This document shows positions 5,440-5,505 of a DNA stretch of 5,505 nt, one piece after another. Numbering within the stretch: position 1 is the first letter of the stretch; each line of letters begins with the position of its first letter. Under the pieces are notes generated by a model. It was not told the origin of the DNA. It ran no database searches and saw only the letters and a list, made by a program, of their open reading frames with translations. The translations under genes were made by a program, and so were the position numbers. This stretch comes from Gallionella sp. (lineage in GTDB: Bacteria; Pseudomonadota; Gammaproteobacteria; Burkholderiales; Gallionellaceae), in NCBI GenBank assembly GCA_024654105.1, contig JANLID010000248.1:1-5505 (forward strand), in the 5' to 3' direction.

Positions 5440-5465
5440 CCCTCAGCAGCCAGATTAAATAACAT
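5349..5465 (-). CDS. Possible 38-residue ORF overlapping the hicA remnant
   Basis: An ATG at 5465 follows GAGG by 7 bases and opens a 38-codon frame (beginning MLFNLAAEG, ending LGGVI) to a TAA at 5349. It overlaps the 5' part of the hicA-like frame in a different phase. I recognise no family. It could be a short peptide, the remains of another gene, or chance. Confidence 0.2.
   Translation of the reverse strand: MLFNLAAEGCFSAIAASFNLPFNTDAPPKNVADLGGVI
5368..5388. repeat. Perfect 7-bp hairpin inside hicA remnant
   Basis: TCCGCCA (5368-5374) and TGGCGGA (5382-5388) form a perfect stem around the loop CGTTTTT. It lies where the HicA-like homology gives way to unrelated sequence, so it may mark the edge of an inserted repeat. 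It has no T-tail outside the stem on either strand and is unlikely to be a terminator. Confidence 0.35.
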
Positions 5466-5505
5466 AATTCATCCTCACCCCAAAAGGGATTTTTTGTACT
5501 TTACC

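Overview
The window looks like a piece of a betaproteobacterial chromosome of moderate GC, in the style of Gallionellaceae or Nitrosomonadaceae. I infer this from the character of the ArgD, RluD and BamD proteins, the SWWQFWK-type BamD tail and the gene order. No database search was possible. Most of it is housekeeping sequence. I found no CRISPR array, prophage, complete insertion sequence, rRNA or tRNA, and no convincing new multigene system.

Layout. Positions 1-39 hold the tail of the argD intergenic space and perhaps the first codons of another minus-strand gene. Minus-strand argD (40-1212, arginine biosynthesis) lies downstream of minus-strand rpsT (1351-1614, ribosomal protein S20). Between them are two GC-rich hairpins that share an 8-nt segment. 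rpsT has a near-consensus promoter (TTGCAA, 17 bp, TAGAAT) with a GC-rich discriminator. A 190-bp stretch without a clear gene (1691-1880) separates it from pgeF. pgeF (1881-2615, peptidoglycan editing factor) and rluD (2625-3683, 23S rRNA pseudouridine synthase) run together on the minus strand. bamD (3682-4488, outer-membrane assembly lipoprotein) diverges from them. The divergent bamD / rluD-pgeF block is the same conserved neighbourhood known from Escherichia coli. A zinc-ribbon Nudix hydrolase (4470-5024) overlaps the end of bamD. The last ~480 bp are mostly non-coding, with a degraded hicA-like toxin fragment on the minus strand (5245-5439).

How the parts relate. rluD modifies 23S rRNA and rpsT encodes a 30S protein, so both serve translation. 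bamD and pgeF serve the cell envelope. argD is biosynthetic. The interest lies in the joints between genes. A ~72-bp palindromic repeat sits at the 3' end of rluD and supplies its last ~27 codons. The rluD and bamD start codons appear to share one CATG. The two rpsT-argD hairpins can form a mutually exclusive alternative fold. The bamD transcript probably starts just before a run of seven T. The hicA-like fragment appears to lack the family's catalytic histidine.
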